Shown here in pieces: positions 27,070 to 38,000 of a DNA stretch of 64,000 nucleotides (positions are counted from its first letter, which is position 1; the number at the start of each line of letters is the position of its first letter). The notes below the pieces were generated by a model, which was given only the letters and a program-made list of their open reading frames with translations, was not told the origin of the DNA and did no database searches. The stretch spans positions 62,001 to 126,000 of the forward strand of contig NZ_JAYMYY010000003.1 in assembly GCF_039889165.1 (NCBI RefSeq). The letters are read 5' to 3'. This stretch comes from Pseudocitrobacter cyperus (GTDB lineage: Bacteria; Pseudomonadota; Gammaproteobacteria; Enterobacterales; Enterobacteriaceae). A program made the position numbers and the translations under genes.

Positions 27070-28386
27070 TCAGGTTCTTTCGTAAACCAGACGGCCATCG
27101 ATATAGGTGCGATAGATAGAGCGATCGTCGCCGAGCGTCATCATCACGAATAATTTGTCGACCAAAGAGACGGAGTTGTCATAGCGCAGTTGCTGTAATG
27201 GCGTCACCGTTGGCTCCAGTACAATAAAATCGGCCTCCTTGCCCGGCGTGAAATTACCAATCAGATGATCCAGACCGAGCGCTCGCGCGCCGCCGAGAGT
27301 GGCAAGGTAGAACGCTTCATACGCTGAGAGTCGATAACCCTGCAGTTGCGAGACTTTGTAAGCCTCATTCAGGGTTTGCAGCATGTTAAACGTGGTGCCA
27401 GCGCCTATGTCGGTACCCATCCCAACTTTGATTTTTTTGTGCCAGGCTTTGCGCAGGTTAAACAGGCCGCTGCCAAGGTAGAGGTTTGAAGTAGGGCAAA
27501 ATGCGATGCTGGAATCGGTCTCTTTGAGGCGATCCCACTCTTTTTCCTCCAGATGGATGCAGTGGGCGAAGACGCAATTTTTGCCGGTCAGACCGTACTG
27601 GTGGTACACATCCAGATAGCCGTCATGATCGGGATAAAGCTCTTTCACCCAGGCTATTTCATTTTTATTTTCACACAGGTGCGTGTGTAGCCAGGTGTCG
27701 GGATACTCTTCTCGCAGACGTTGCGCCATGGCTAACTGTTCCGGAGATGAGGTCGGCGCAAATCGTGGCGTGATCGCATAGAGCAGACGTCCGTTTTTAT
27801 GCCAACGCTCAATTAATGCTTTGCTCTGCTGATAGCTGCTTTCGGCATCATCCAGAAGATAGTCCGGCGCATTACGATCCATCATGACTTTTCCGGCGAT
27901 CATCCGCATATTGATATGGCTTGCCGCTTCAAACAATGCATCCACCGATTGCGGGTGCACTGTGCCGAATACCAGCGCCGTCGTTGTACCGTTTCGCAGA
28001 AGTTGTTTAATGAAAAATGCTGACATCTCGCGGGCATATTCCAGATCCTGATAGCGCCGCTCTGCAGGAAAGGTATGTTTATTCAGCCACTCCAGTAATT
28101 GTTCGCCGTAAGCGCCTACCATTTCACTTTGCGGATAGTGAATATGCGTATCGACAAACCCCGGTACGACGAGTTTGCCCCGATAATCCCGCACGCGAAT
28201 GGAATCGGGAATTTTATGTTTCCCGTCTTCCCATTTGCCAAACCACAGCACCTTACCATCCTGAATCAGCAGCAATCCGTCTTCGATAAATCGCAGAGCC
28301 GATTCTAATTCCTCTGGATGCTCGATCGTGCGGGTGATATCGATGAAGCCGCCACGCACCGCTTTGAGCGTGTGTTTTCCCATCAT
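27070..28386 (-). CDS. guaD: Guanine deaminase
   Basis: A 438-residue zinc amidohydrolase that converts guanine to xanthine and ammonia. Metal ligands are visible in FVDTHIHYPQ, HTHLCEN and the later MGTDIGAGTTFNM Asp. AAAGGAG precedes tandem ATGs at 28386 and 28383; the first is used. It lies between xanQ and ghxQ in the same orientation, so xanthine and guanine uptake and deamination are expressed together. Confidence 0.95.
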   Translation of the reverse strand: MMGKHTLKAVRGGFIDITRTIEHPEELESALRFIEDGLLLIQDGKVLWFGKWEDGKHKIPDSIRVRDYRGKLVVPGFVDTHIHYPQSEMVGAYGEQLLEWLNKHTFPAERRYQDLEYAREMSAFFIKQLLRNGTTTALVFGTVHPQSVDALFEAASHINMRMIAGKVMMDRNAPDYLLDDAESSYQQSKALIERWHKNGRLLYAITPRFAPTSSPEQLAMAQRLREEYPDTWLHTHLCENKNEIAWVKELYPDHDGYLDVYHQYGLTGKNCVFAHCIHLEEKEWDRLKETDSSIAFCPTSNLYLGSGLFNLRKAWHKKIKVGMGTDIGAGTTFNMLQTLNEAYKVSQLQGYRLSAYEAFYLATLGGARALGLDHLIGNFTPGKEADFIVLEPTVTPLQQLRYDNSVSLVDKLFVMMTLGDDRSIYRTYIDGRLVYERT

Positions 28387-28406
28387 TGTGAACTCCTTTA
28401 CTGATA

Positions 28407-29807
28407 TTAATCCGTTTCTTCTGTTGCCCGGACGGCGGGGAAAATTTCCTCTTGCCGATAGCCGCCGGGAAGAATGATATTCAGTACCATGGCGGTTAAC
28501 CCACCGGCACAAATGGGGTTCTCTACCAGCACATAGATTGAGGTTGGAAGGATTTTGAAGATCTCAGGATCATATGAAACGCCCAGTCCGAGCCCCAGTG
28601 AGGTGGCAACAATTAAGGTTTCCCGGCGTCGCAGGCCGTTTGAAATAATGATGCGGATCCCTGCGATGGCGATCATTGAGAACATCAGCGTCATTGCGCC
28701 ACCGAGCACCGCTGAGGGGATTGTCGTGAAAAAGCCGCCAATCATCGGGAAAAGGCCAAGCACAATCAGGATGATGGCGATAATGCGTCCGACATGGCGT
28801 GAGGCGACCCCCGTCATTTGAATCACGCCGTTGTTTTGCGCGAAGGTGGTCAATGGCAGAGAGCCGAGTGCGCAGGCAATAACTGATACGAGGCCATCCG
28901 CGAGCACGCCGCCCCTCAGGCGCGATAAATACTCCTCGCCCTGGATCGGGCGTCGCGACACCATGGCGGTTGCGGTAATGTCGCCGACGGCTTCAAGGAC
29001 GCTCAGCAGGTAGATGGTGCCGACGACGAGGAAGTGGTGAAAACTGAACTCGAAACCGTATTTGAACGGAACCGGTAACGTGACGAGAGGAAGATTGCGC
29101 AGTCCGCTAAAATCGACCATGCCCAGGCATAGTGAAACGAGGTAGCCTATAATCAGGCCGATCGCGATGCCCCCCATTCGGAGCAATGGGCTTCGACAGC
29201 AGTTAAAGCCGATGACCACCAGCAGCACCAACAGCCCTACGCCAAGATTCTCGTAATTTCCGTACGTTCCGCTGGCTTTAGCCGCAAAGCCGCCACCGAA
29301 ATCAATGATTCCGACTTTGATCAGACTGAGTCCGATCATTAACACCACGATGCCGCTAACGGTCGGGCTAATCACCCGGCGCAGGTAAGGCAAAATGAAT
29401 GAAGACCCCACCACTAAAAAGGCGCCGACGAATGAGACGCCAAGCAGCGACGAGATAATTAATTCTTCATGAAAGCCGTCGCTTTTAAGGCTGCTGCCGA
29501 GGGCAATCATGACGGTGACAAATGAGAAATTAACCGACTGTATTGAAAGTAAACCGGAGCCTACGATGCCGTAACGGTTGACCTGCAGCCAGGTGCCAAT
29601 ACCCGATGCAATCATTGCCATGGAGACCAGATATGCGGTGGTGTCGGGGGAAAGCTGTAAGGTCGCGCCGACGATGAGTGCTGGCGTAACCATAGGAACG
29701 AAAATAGCCAGCAGGTGGGTAATTGCGCCCACCATGGCCTGGTGAAAGGGAGGGCGATCCTCCAGTTCATAAATAAGATCGGAACCTGCACGGGTTATAT
29801 CAGACAT
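28407..29807 (-). CDS. xanQ: Xanthine:H+ symporter XanQ (YgfO), NAT family
   Basis: A 466-residue xanthine permease, the well-studied NAT model. The signature AQNNGVIQMTGVASR is intact, and TM residues such as the motif helix around SVLEAVGDITATAMVS are conserved. AGAAGGAG precedes the ATG. It lies 182 bp downstream of xdhD and 20 bp upstream of guaD. No sigma-54 element is seen in the 182-bp gap, so expression may come from read-through or from a sigma-70 promoter. Confidence 0.95.
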   Translation of the reverse strand: MSDITRAGSDLIYELEDRPPFHQAMVGAITHLLAIFVPMVTPALIVGATLQLSPDTTAYLVSMAMIASGIGTWLQVNRYGIVGSGLLSIQSVNFSFVTVMIALGSSLKSDGFHEELIISSLLGVSFVGAFLVVGSSFILPYLRRVISPTVSGIVVLMIGLSLIKVGIIDFGGGFAAKASGTYGNYENLGVGLLVLLVVIGFNCCRSPLLRMGGIAIGLIIGYLVSLCLGMVDFSGLRNLPLVTLPVPFKYGFEFSFHHFLVVGTIYLLSVLEAVGDITATAMVSRRPIQGEEYLSRLRGGVLADGLVSVIACALGSLPLTTFAQNNGVIQMTGVASRHVGRIIAIILIVLGLFPMIGGFFTTIPSAVLGGAMTLMFSMIAIAGIRIIISNGLRRRETLIVATSLGLGLGVSYDPEIFKILPTSIYVLVENPICAGGLTAMVLNIILPGGYRQEEIFPAVRATEETD

Positions 29808-29944
29808 CCCTTCACTCCTTCTAAGTAAATTTGATCATCTGATTCAGCAGGATAAATTCTGTGAGTTTTGGACGCAGGAAGCCCGGAGCACCGTTCGCTC
29901 TATTCACAGACAGCAATTTAAACGTTATCGAATCGTTGAATCAG

Positions 29945-29986
29945 GCCGCCCCGGTGAAGGTGATTCGCAACCGGAGCGGCCTGGTG
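29945..29986 (-). terminator. Hairpin after xdhD
   Basis: AGGCCGCCCCGGT and ACCGGAGCGGCCT form a long GC-rich hairpin with one mismatch just after the xdhD stop. No T tract follows on the minus strand, so it may attenuate rather than stop transcription into xanQ. Confidence 0.5.
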
Positions 29987-29989
29987 TTG

Positions 29990-32860
29990 TTATATTTTTC
30001 CTAACGCTGTCAGTATTTTCTCCGGTGTAAAGTGCCACTCTCGCAGCCAGACGCCGCAGGCATCATGGATCGCGGTGGCAATAGCCGGCGCCGCGCCGTT
30101 AACGCCAATTTCAGAGATGGATTTAGCGCCAAAGGGGCCGACTTTATCATCGCTGGGGACTAACACTGCGCGGAAATCACGCGGGATATCGCCAATTTTG
30201 GGGGCGCCGTAGGTGCGCAAATCACGGGTAAGTGGGTGGCCTTCACGATCGTAGATAATTTCTTCGCTCAGGCTATGACCAATGGCGCGCAAGGTTGCGC
30301 CGTAGATCTGTCCTAACGCCAGTTCTGGGTTTACTGGCGTACCGCAGTCCAGCAGCGCATAAAACTTGTCGAGCCGGATTTCGCCGCTACGCACATTGAC
30401 CGCCACTTCCGCAAAGTTTGCGCCATACGGGAAAGCAAAATCAGGCGTGATGTAGCACGCGGTTGCGGAGAGCGCGCCAAAACCCGTTCCGGTTTCTCCC
30501 TGATGCGCAATGTCGCCATAGCTGACTTCACCGCGTTTGCCCCGTACCACACCCGGCGCGGCAATGACGACATCAGCCAGCGGCTCATTTAGCATCTGAG
30601 CGCCATGGAAGAGAATTTTTTCACGCAGATTTTCCGCTGCCATGCGGGCGGCATTACCTGAGAAGCAGGTGCCGGAAGAGGCATATGCGCCTTTATCGAA
30701 CAATGCGCTATCTGTATCCCCCGAAATCACCTGAACGTCAGATGTTGGGCAGTGCAGGACTTCGGCAACCAGTTTAGTCACCACCGTATCCAGCCCGGTA
30801 CCAATATCCGCGCCGCCAGACTGAACAATCACGGTACCGTCTGATTCCAGCTTGATCAGGCAGTTGGCCTGGTCAATATCCGGAATACCTGATTTCTGCA
30901 TGATAATGGCCACGCCGCGGCCGATTCGCCAGTCGCCCGACTGTGCTTTAGGAGACGACCACTGAATCATTTCGCGGCCCTGGCGCAGGATCGCCTCAAG
31001 GGCGCAACTGGCTGCCGTCGGCACGGATGTTGGTGCTTTTCCTTCGCCGATTGAGCCCAGAATCTTCAGTTCCTGGCCTTCGTGGACGCGGTTGCGTTCA
31101 ATAATATCGAGTTGATCGATCTGAAGCTGATCGGCCAGTTCCGCCAGCGCCATGGTGATGGCAAAGTTACCTTTAGGCGCGCCGTAGCCCTGATAAGCGC
31201 CGGTGGGGCAAATGTTGCTGTAGTAGGTGGTGACCCGGAAGTCGACGTTATCGCAAGGGTAAAGCGGCAGCGACAGCGCAGGGCCGTTGGAAGGAACGGT
31301 CAACGCATGGTTTCCGTAGGGGCCGGTGTTCGCGCGGAAGTCCATTTTGATGGCGGTCAGGCGGCCATCTTTCTTCGCGCCAAGCGTTACGGTGACGTCG
31401 GCCACGTGACGAGAGGTGTTAGCGATAAACTCCTCTTCACGGGTATAGCGGAAATAGACCGGCCGCCCGGTGACGCAGGTTGCCCACGCGCATACTTCTT
31501 CCAGCAAGATGTCTTGTTTGGAACCGAACCCGCCGCCTACGCGTTCTTTAATGACGTGAACTTTGTGTTGTTTCATGCCGACGAGGCGAGCAACCTGACG
31601 ACGGACATGCCAGGGAACCTGGGTTGAAGCGTGAATAATCAGCCGGTCGCCATCCATCCGGGTAAAGCACAGGTGCGGTTCGGCCGGACACTGTTGGGCC
31701 TGCGTGGAAGAATAGGTGCGCTCGATGACCACATCCGCCTCGGCAAAACCTTTTTCCATATCGCCAATGTGACCATGTAAGCCCGCCGCAATATTTTTGC
31801 GCGGTCGTGCGCCAATCGGGAAATTGATAATCATATGTTCGCCGCGTTGGGCGGCGTGCTGATTATCTTCTTCCAGAGTATCCGGTGCGCCAGCGACATA
31901 CACCACCGGTTCATCGTGAACGACGGGCGCATCGTCCGCCATCGCTTCTTCGATGGACAGAACGGGCTTGAGCACCTGATATTCCACTTCAATGAGTTTC
32001 AGCGCCGCCAGCGCTATCTCCTCAGACTCGGCCACGACGGCGGCAACGCGATCACCCACGTGGCGCAGTTTCTTACCAAACATGCGGCGATCAAGAGGAG
32101 AAGGTTCCGGCGCACTCTGACCGCCAGGCGTGTAGTAAATATCGGGGCAGTTACGGTGGGTAATGACGTGCACCACGCCCGGTAAGGCTTCTGCTTTGCT
32201 GACGTCAAGGTGAGTAATCAACGCGTGGGCATGCGGGCTGCGGAGCATTTTGATAATGCAGGCATCAGACGTAACGCGATCTTCCACATAGCAAGGTTTA
32301 GCCTGCACCATTTTGGCCGCATCTGTTTTGGGATGAAGCTTACCCACCACGGCCAGATCGTCACGGAATGTCGGAGCCACATCCAGGGTAGCCTGCGGAT
32401 TGGTTTTACGTGCGCAGGCTAGCGCAATCACCTGATAATATTGCTGCCAGCCCGCGTCACGGCTGAACAGACCGGATAGCGCATCGTCTATCTCTTCGCG
32501 CGTCGGCTCAGGGTTGCGCTCAAGCAGATCGGTAATGATCAATGCCGCGGCAGGGTCGTTATAACCTGATTGTACTACGCCGACATCGACCATCGCCTGT
32601 TGCACCAGACTTAATGCGTTCCATTGCCCCAGCGCTTCAGTTGTTCTGATTTCAGCATTAGCCAGTTGGGCGGCAATCAGCAGAGAGGCGTTTACAATAC
32701 GTCCATTGAATAAAATCGCATCGGAACCGGCGAAACCAAAGCCATCATCACTGTTCCTGACGGAATGCATGCCTAGGTTAAATAATAATTTTTGTACGTT
32801 CTCGCCGGGATTAACCTTTAATTCACGCGCAACGTTATTAAGTGAAAAATGAATAATCAT
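29990..32860 (-). CDS. xdhD: Molybdenum hydroxylase XdhD (putative selenium-dependent)
   Basis: A 956-residue xanthine-dehydrogenase-family protein. The catalytic Moco domain (about residues 170-956) has VGGGFGSKQD, GAYQGYGAPKG and KSISEIGVNGAAPA. The first ~150 residues resemble the [2Fe-2S] subunit, but the plant-ferredoxin cysteine loop is absent: residues 30-50 read MHSVRNSDDGFGFAGSDA without Cys. It overlaps the FAD subunit ygfM by 4 nt. Literature links xdhD to selenium-dependent hydroxylases and anaerobic purine use; its exact substrate is uncertain. Confidence 0.93.
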   Translation of the reverse strand: MIIHFSLNNVARELKVNPGENVQKLLFNLGMHSVRNSDDGFGFAGSDAILFNGRIVNASLLIAAQLANAEIRTTEALGQWNALSLVQQAMVDVGVVQSGYNDPAAALIITDLLERNPEPTREEIDDALSGLFSRDAGWQQYYQVIALACARKTNPQATLDVAPTFRDDLAVVGKLHPKTDAAKMVQAKPCYVEDRVTSDACIIKMLRSPHAHALITHLDVSKAEALPGVVHVITHRNCPDIYYTPGGQSAPEPSPLDRRMFGKKLRHVGDRVAAVVAESEEIALAALKLIEVEYQVLKPVLSIEEAMADDAPVVHDEPVVYVAGAPDTLEEDNQHAAQRGEHMIINFPIGARPRKNIAAGLHGHIGDMEKGFAEADVVIERTYSSTQAQQCPAEPHLCFTRMDGDRLIIHASTQVPWHVRRQVARLVGMKQHKVHVIKERVGGGFGSKQDILLEEVCAWATCVTGRPVYFRYTREEEFIANTSRHVADVTVTLGAKKDGRLTAIKMDFRANTGPYGNHALTVPSNGPALSLPLYPCDNVDFRVTTYYSNICPTGAYQGYGAPKGNFAITMALAELADQLQIDQLDIIERNRVHEGQELKILGSIGEGKAPTSVPTAASCALEAILRQGREMIQWSSPKAQSGDWRIGRGVAIIMQKSGIPDIDQANCLIKLESDGTVIVQSGGADIGTGLDTVVTKLVAEVLHCPTSDVQVISGDTDSALFDKGAYASSGTCFSGNAARMAAENLREKILFHGAQMLNEPLADVVIAAPGVVRGKRGEVSYGDIAHQGETGTGFGALSATACYITPDFAFPYGANFAEVAVNVRSGEIRLDKFYALLDCGTPVNPELALGQIYGATLRAIGHSLSEEIIYDREGHPLTRDLRTYGAPKIGDIPRDFRAVLVPSDDKVGPFGAKSISEIGVNGAAPAIATAIHDACGVWLREWHFTPEKILTALGKI

Positions 32861-33636
32861 AGAATGTCCTCCCCTCTCTGCTGGCAGTCAGCGTAGAGGT
32901 CTGCGACCACGATGCCTGCGATGTAGCGCTTGTACGCGATGCTTCCACGAAGATCTTCTTGCGGGGAAATGGATCCGGCGACCGCGTTTTCTAATGCTTT
33001 CCCCTCCAGTCCCTGCGTTTCGACATCATGCAAGCGCATGGCGCGGGCTGCGACGCCGTCCATGGCAATGCGAATGCCTTGTTTATCGGTGAGTGCGACA
33101 GCGGCCGTCATGACGGTTAAGCCGGCTGCTGAGCGGCTGATTTTTCGGGTCGCGCAGGCGCGGTAGGGATCTTTAATGACGATCTCGGTAATCAGTCGAT
33201 CGCCAGGGCAGGCCAGATACTCTTCCAGCGATAGGGTAGTGCCATCACCAAAAACCAATACAGAATCAAGCGCTAACAGGACAGGCAGCAGCACGGACTC
33301 TTCCTGCTGAGCGGCAATTTCGCCGCCGAGGGTGGCCTGATTACGCAAGTGGCGTGAATAAATGAAACCCAGCGCATCATGCAGCGCTGCCGGAAGGTAC
33401 GGGGTATCGCGCAGGAGTTGTAGTCGGGTCGTTGCGCCAATACGCAGTGCGCCGTTATCCCAGTCAGTCCACTCCAGTTCGAGATCCTGAAGCGAAATAG
33501 CGATACGTTTATCAGTTTGTGTCGGTGTGGCATTAAGCTTGCTGCCGCCAGAAAACCAAACAGCGTCATTTTGATAGCGACGTTTTAGTTCCAGTGCTTG
33601 CTCCACCGAATCGGGTTTGAAAAATTGCTCGATCAT
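32857..33636 (-). CDS. ygfM: FAD-binding subunit YgfM of the XdhD hydroxylase
   Basis: A 259-residue protein of the CoxM/XdhB FAD-binding type. WFSGGSKLNATP occupies the position of the first FAD loop, and ATLGGEIAAQQEE the position of the TIGGNI loop. It ends in the xdhD start (4-nt overlap) and follows ssnA by 45 bp. With XdhD it should form the FAD and Moco parts of one enzyme; no dedicated [2Fe-2S] small subunit is encoded in this operon. Confidence 0.92.
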   Translation of the reverse strand: MIEQFFKPDSVEQALELKRRYQNDAVWFSGGSKLNATPTQTDKRIAISLQDLELEWTDWDNGALRIGATTRLQLLRDTPYLPAALHDALGFIYSRHLRNQATLGGEIAAQQEESVLLPVLLALDSVLVFGDGTTLSLEEYLACPGDRLITEIVIKDPYRACATRKISRSAAGLTVMTAAVALTDKQGIRIAMDGVAARAMRLHDVETQGLEGKALENAVAGSISPQEDLRGSIAYKRYIAGIVVADLYADCQQRGEDIL

Positions 33637-33653
33637 AATTCTGCCTCGTGATT

Positions 33654-33675
33654 CCCTCTCCGTTTCTGGAGAGGG
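33654..33675. repeat. Degenerate REP-like palindrome between ssnA and ygfM
   Basis: CCCTCTCC (33654-33661) and GGAGAGGG (33668-33675) around a 6-nt centre look like a decayed copy of the palindrome seen at 3892, 7649 and 19.9 kb, here inside an operon. Confidence 0.6.
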
Positions 33676-33681
33676 TATGAG

Positions 33682-35010
33682 TTATGCCAGTGAATCCATC
33701 CGTCGCCACATATTAGCTGCCGCTTTTCTCGCTTCGCGGTAGATAGCGTCACAATCGAAGGTAAACTGCCGATCTTCGTAGATCATGACGCCATTAACGA
33801 TCACGCTGTGTACGCTGTTCGACCCGAGCCCAAAGGCAATGTGCCCGGGGATATTGTCTGCCAGCAATGGCGTGGGGGAGTTGTAGTCGCAGACAGTCAG
33901 GTCGGCCTTATAACCGGCCGCAATCTGACCAAAGCGCGCGCCAAAGTTGCGATTGAGCAGTTCGTTACCGTTGGCCAGCGCTTTAGCGAAGCTGTCAGGC
34001 CACAGTGGGCCACCAGCATCACGATGTTTAAAGAAGGCGAATTTCATTTCCTCAAACATGTCTGAACCAATGCCATCGGTGCCCAGCGCCAGGTTGCGAA
34101 TGTTGCTCAGGTAAGGGTTGTAACCCACATGGTTGTTCATGTTTGAACGGGCGTTATGCACCAGGAACGCGTCTTGTTGATTGAGCAACACGATGTCGTC
34201 GGGTGATAAATAAAGACCGTGGGCAATCAGCGTCTTATGGCCGATAAGGTCATATTCCGCGAGCCTTGCCAGTAAGTCTTTGCCATAGTGATGGTGGCTG
34301 TGGGAGACATCATAACGGTCTTCCGCCGCATGGATGTGAACCCCACGGCCTGTGGTTTGCACGGCTTCCCGCAGCATTTCCAGGCCAGCATCCGGTACGG
34401 TAAAGGGCGCGTGTGCGCCAATATGCGCTTCGACCAGATAGGGTTCTGTGCCACTTTGACGTGCGCTATCGATCTGGCGCGCAAAGCGAATGTTCTCCTC
34501 CACGCCGTCCTGCAGCTCTTTGAGGCCGCCGTTACGATCGGTGGTTTCAAAACACGTCATACCGCGCAGCCCAACTTTCAGAAAAGCGTTACGCAGCGTG
34601 CTCAGCGAGCCGGTGATGTAGGATGGTGAAGCGTGATGGTCGATCACCGCCGTACAACCGCTTTTAATCGCTTCAATAGAGCAGATTAACCCGCTGTAGT
34701 AGAGCGACTCTTCATCCAGCGCGCGATCCAGACGCCACCACAGATTTTTCAGCGTGGAGATAAAATCAGGGCAGGGGGCAATGTTCGCCATAATGCCGCG
34801 CGACAGTCCTGAGTAAAAATGGTTGTGAGCACAGACAATACCCGGCATCACAATACGCCCATGCATCTCTTTCCAGCGCGCTTGCGGGTAGCGTTGTGTT
34901 AATGCATCGCCCACCTCGACAATGACGTCGTTATCAATTGCGATATCGACACCTTCCTGTACTTTTGCCGGAAATAACTGCACAGCGGTGACATTCTTCA
35001 GAATCAACAT
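33682..35010 (-). CDS. ssnA: Putative aminohydrolase SsnA
   Basis: A 442-residue amidohydrolase of the cytosine/guanine deaminase group. Metal ligands appear in VCAHNHFYSGL, VEAHIGAHAPF and LGTDGIGSDM. In E. coli ssnA is needed for anaerobic purine or urate breakdown, and its expression rises in stationary phase. The start MLILKNVTAVQ at 35010 lies 2 bp after the ygfK stop. A longer frame to 35076 would overlap ygfK. The substrate is not settled. Confidence 0.92.
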   Translation of the reverse strand: MLILKNVTAVQLFPAKVQEGVDIAIDNDVIVEVGDALTQRYPQARWKEMHGRIVMPGIVCAHNHFYSGLSRGIMANIAPCPDFISTLKNLWWRLDRALDEESLYYSGLICSIEAIKSGCTAVIDHHASPSYITGSLSTLRNAFLKVGLRGMTCFETTDRNGGLKELQDGVEENIRFARQIDSARQSGTEPYLVEAHIGAHAPFTVPDAGLEMLREAVQTTGRGVHIHAAEDRYDVSHSHHHYGKDLLARLAEYDLIGHKTLIAHGLYLSPDDIVLLNQQDAFLVHNARSNMNNHVGYNPYLSNIRNLALGTDGIGSDMFEEMKFAFFKHRDAGGPLWPDSFAKALANGNELLNRNFGARFGQIAAGYKADLTVCDYNSPTPLLADNIPGHIAFGLGSNSVHSVIVNGVMIYEDRQFTFDCDAIYREARKAAANMWRRMDSLA

Positions 35011-35012
35011 GG

Positions 35013-38000
35013 TTATACCTCCACCCGTCCAAGCAGATAGTGATGATGCTGGTGGACGTGGCTGATAATGCGGCACATCTCATCCAGTTCCGGCGGCACA
35101 TGGGTAAACTCGCCTGAGTGGCTTATGGTCAGCGTCCAGCACTGGCCATTAAGACGAACGCGCACGTTTTCGCCTTCGACCAGGAATCCCGGATTGCGAC
35201 TGTTTTCAAAGTCCTGAAGGAGGCTAAACACGGTGACTTTGTCCTGATAAGGTTTCCCCTGCCATGGACAGAACTGGGCGCAGTTACCGCATTCGTTGCA
35301 ATAGGCATCCAGATGCAGCGTCTGGAAACGATCGTGGAAACCGGGGATGGGCAGTGACACATTGGCGCGGTTAGGGCAGACATCCACGCATTTACTGCAA
35401 ACATAATTACATTCGAGGCAGCGTGAGGCTTCCTGCGTCACAAAGGCGTCACGGTCATCTTTATCGACCAGTGAAATAGCGATATCGCCTTTGCGTCGGT
35501 AAATATCGGCAGGATTGACGTTATTCCAGTGTTTGTCGTGGTGATGTGAATGGATATTTTCACGTTTCAGAATGGCGTCAGTGGCCCGACGAGCCGTCCC
35601 GATAGCGGAGACTATCGATGATGGGCCGCGCTGGACATCGCCAATCATGAAGACATTCGCCGTGCGGGTTTCGCCGATATCATTGACGTCAGGCCAGCCG
35701 TTTTCATCCAGCGCGACGCCCATCGCACTAAGCGCATCGGTATCCTGTTGCTCGCCGATAGCGGTTATCAGGCTATCAACGTGCAGCTTAACCACCTCGC
35801 TGGTTTCGACAGGGCGACGACGCCCTTTCGCATCGGCTTCGCCAAGCGTCATCACCCGCAGGGTTAAGGTTCCGTCTTTATCGAATTGCTCAGGGTTAGT
35901 CAGGAAGCGAAATTCTACGCCGTCGTGCAACGCTTCTTCATACTCTTCCCGCCAGGCAGGCATTTCCTGCAGGGAACGGCGGTACACCACCGTTGCTTTT
36001 TCAACGCCTGGTACGCGAAGGGCTGCGCGCGCGCAGTCCATCGCGGTATTGCCTGCGCCAACGATGGCGACATGTTTACCCAACTGGAGCGGTTTACCCT
36101 GGTTGTATTCGCGCAGGAACGGCAGAGATTTCCAGACGTTAGGGTTGTCACCGTGCAGCTTCACGCCGCTATTTTTATCCGTACCGGTGGCAATCAGTAC
36201 ATAGTGATAACCCTGCTTTTGCAGGTGAGCGACATTTAAACGCGGGTCGCATCCATATTCAAATTTCACGCCGTGACTGGCAACAAACTCGATATCGTGT
36301 TCGATAAGTTCGCCCGGAATACGGAACTGGGGAATGATGTTTTTCACCACGCCGCCGGCGTTGGCTTCCCGTTCAAAGAGCGTGACGGGATGCCCGGCGC
36401 GCGCCAGGAAATAACCCGCTGCCAGGCCAGCCGGGCCTGCGCCAATTACAGCGACAGGATGGCGGGAACCCGACCCCGCGGGTTTGTGCCAACGCTGTTT
36501 GTACTCGTCCCAGCCTTTTTCCAGGGCGACTTTTTTCAGCTCACGGATGTTGAGGGCGCTATCGTAATCCAGACGCGTACAGTTGTACTGGCATTGATGA
36601 TCGCAGATGTGGCCTGTGATGGCGGGCAGGGCATTACGCTGATAAATCAGCTCCAGCGCATCGGCGTAACGCTGTTCACCTAACAGGCGAATATACTCAG
36701 GGATATCCTGCTTAATAGCGCAGGCCGTGACGCAGGGGGCAACATAGCAGTCGGTTAGCGGTAGCCCCTCCGCGACGTTAATTCTCTCTTCCGGCTTCCA
36801 GTGTTTTTGCGTGTATTCCATGGTGACGGCGTCTTCGGCAAGCCGGTTGAGTTTTGCTACATCAACGTGCGCCATTTGCCAGGCGTTGGAGGTTTCCAGT
36901 TCACGCATGCAGGCACTCAGACGCAAATAGCCGCCGGGTTTTAGTAGATCCGTTGCCATGGTGATAGGGCGAATGCCGGTATCGAAAATATCGCGGATAT
37001 TCATCTGGCTGGCGCCGCCGGAGTAAGAAATAGGCAATTGACCATCAAAGGCGCGAGAAAGCACCGCGGCGACGTTAATAGAGAGAGGGAATAATGCGCG
37101 ACCAGACATGTACATCTCGTCACCAGGCAGCGCACCTTTATTGTTAATGGTTCCCAGGGTATTGGTGAGTTTTACCCCAAAGCCCAGCGATTTTTCTTTT
37201 GCCAGTTGCATCAAGCGCGTGAGCATTGCCAGCGCCTGATCAAGCTTAAGATCGTGGTCAAAAGATTCTTCCTTCAGCCCGATATAGCTAAATCCGCAGC
37301 CATCGAGGATTTCGCGGACGCGGGCAAAGCCCAGCAGTGTCGGATTGAGTTTTACAAACGTATTCAGCGCTTTCTCTTCCAGCATATAGCGGCAGATAGC
37401 TTCGATTTCGTGCGGCGGGCAACCGTGCATGGTTGAGAGCGTGACACCATGAACCATGGCGCCAGGAATGCGGGCCGGTAACGCCCGAAGTGTTTCTCTG
37501 CGCGACAAGAGGTGATGGCGAGCGAGGAAGGCATCATCCTGCAGCCACTTGTTCAGCGTATCGCGATACTGGGCAAATTTGGGGTGCGCGGACGCATCCA
37601 TCATATTGTCGATAAACTGCTGCATTGGCGGTTGTTTAATGCCGTCAAGGTTATAGCCAACGCTCATGTTAAAGATGAAGGATTTGCCCTCTTCCGGAGG
37701 CAGTAATACTTTTTCCAGCAGGTGGAGAATAAACCAGGCTTTAAGGTATTCATCCCAGGCTTTTAGCAGGGTGAACTCAGTTGACCATTCGGTGTTAAAG
37801 CACTCGTCCTCAGCATCTATACAGGGTTTTTCCAGTTCGAGGCGGTCGAGAATTTGTACCGTTTTGAGTTCAATAAAGCGGCCGCCCGTCAGCCATGAGG
37901 TCACGATGTTTTGTGCGAGTTGAGTATGTGGGCCAGCGGCAGGGCCAACAGGCGTGGCGCAGGTTTCACCGAATACGTTGACTGACTTTTCCTCGGCGGG

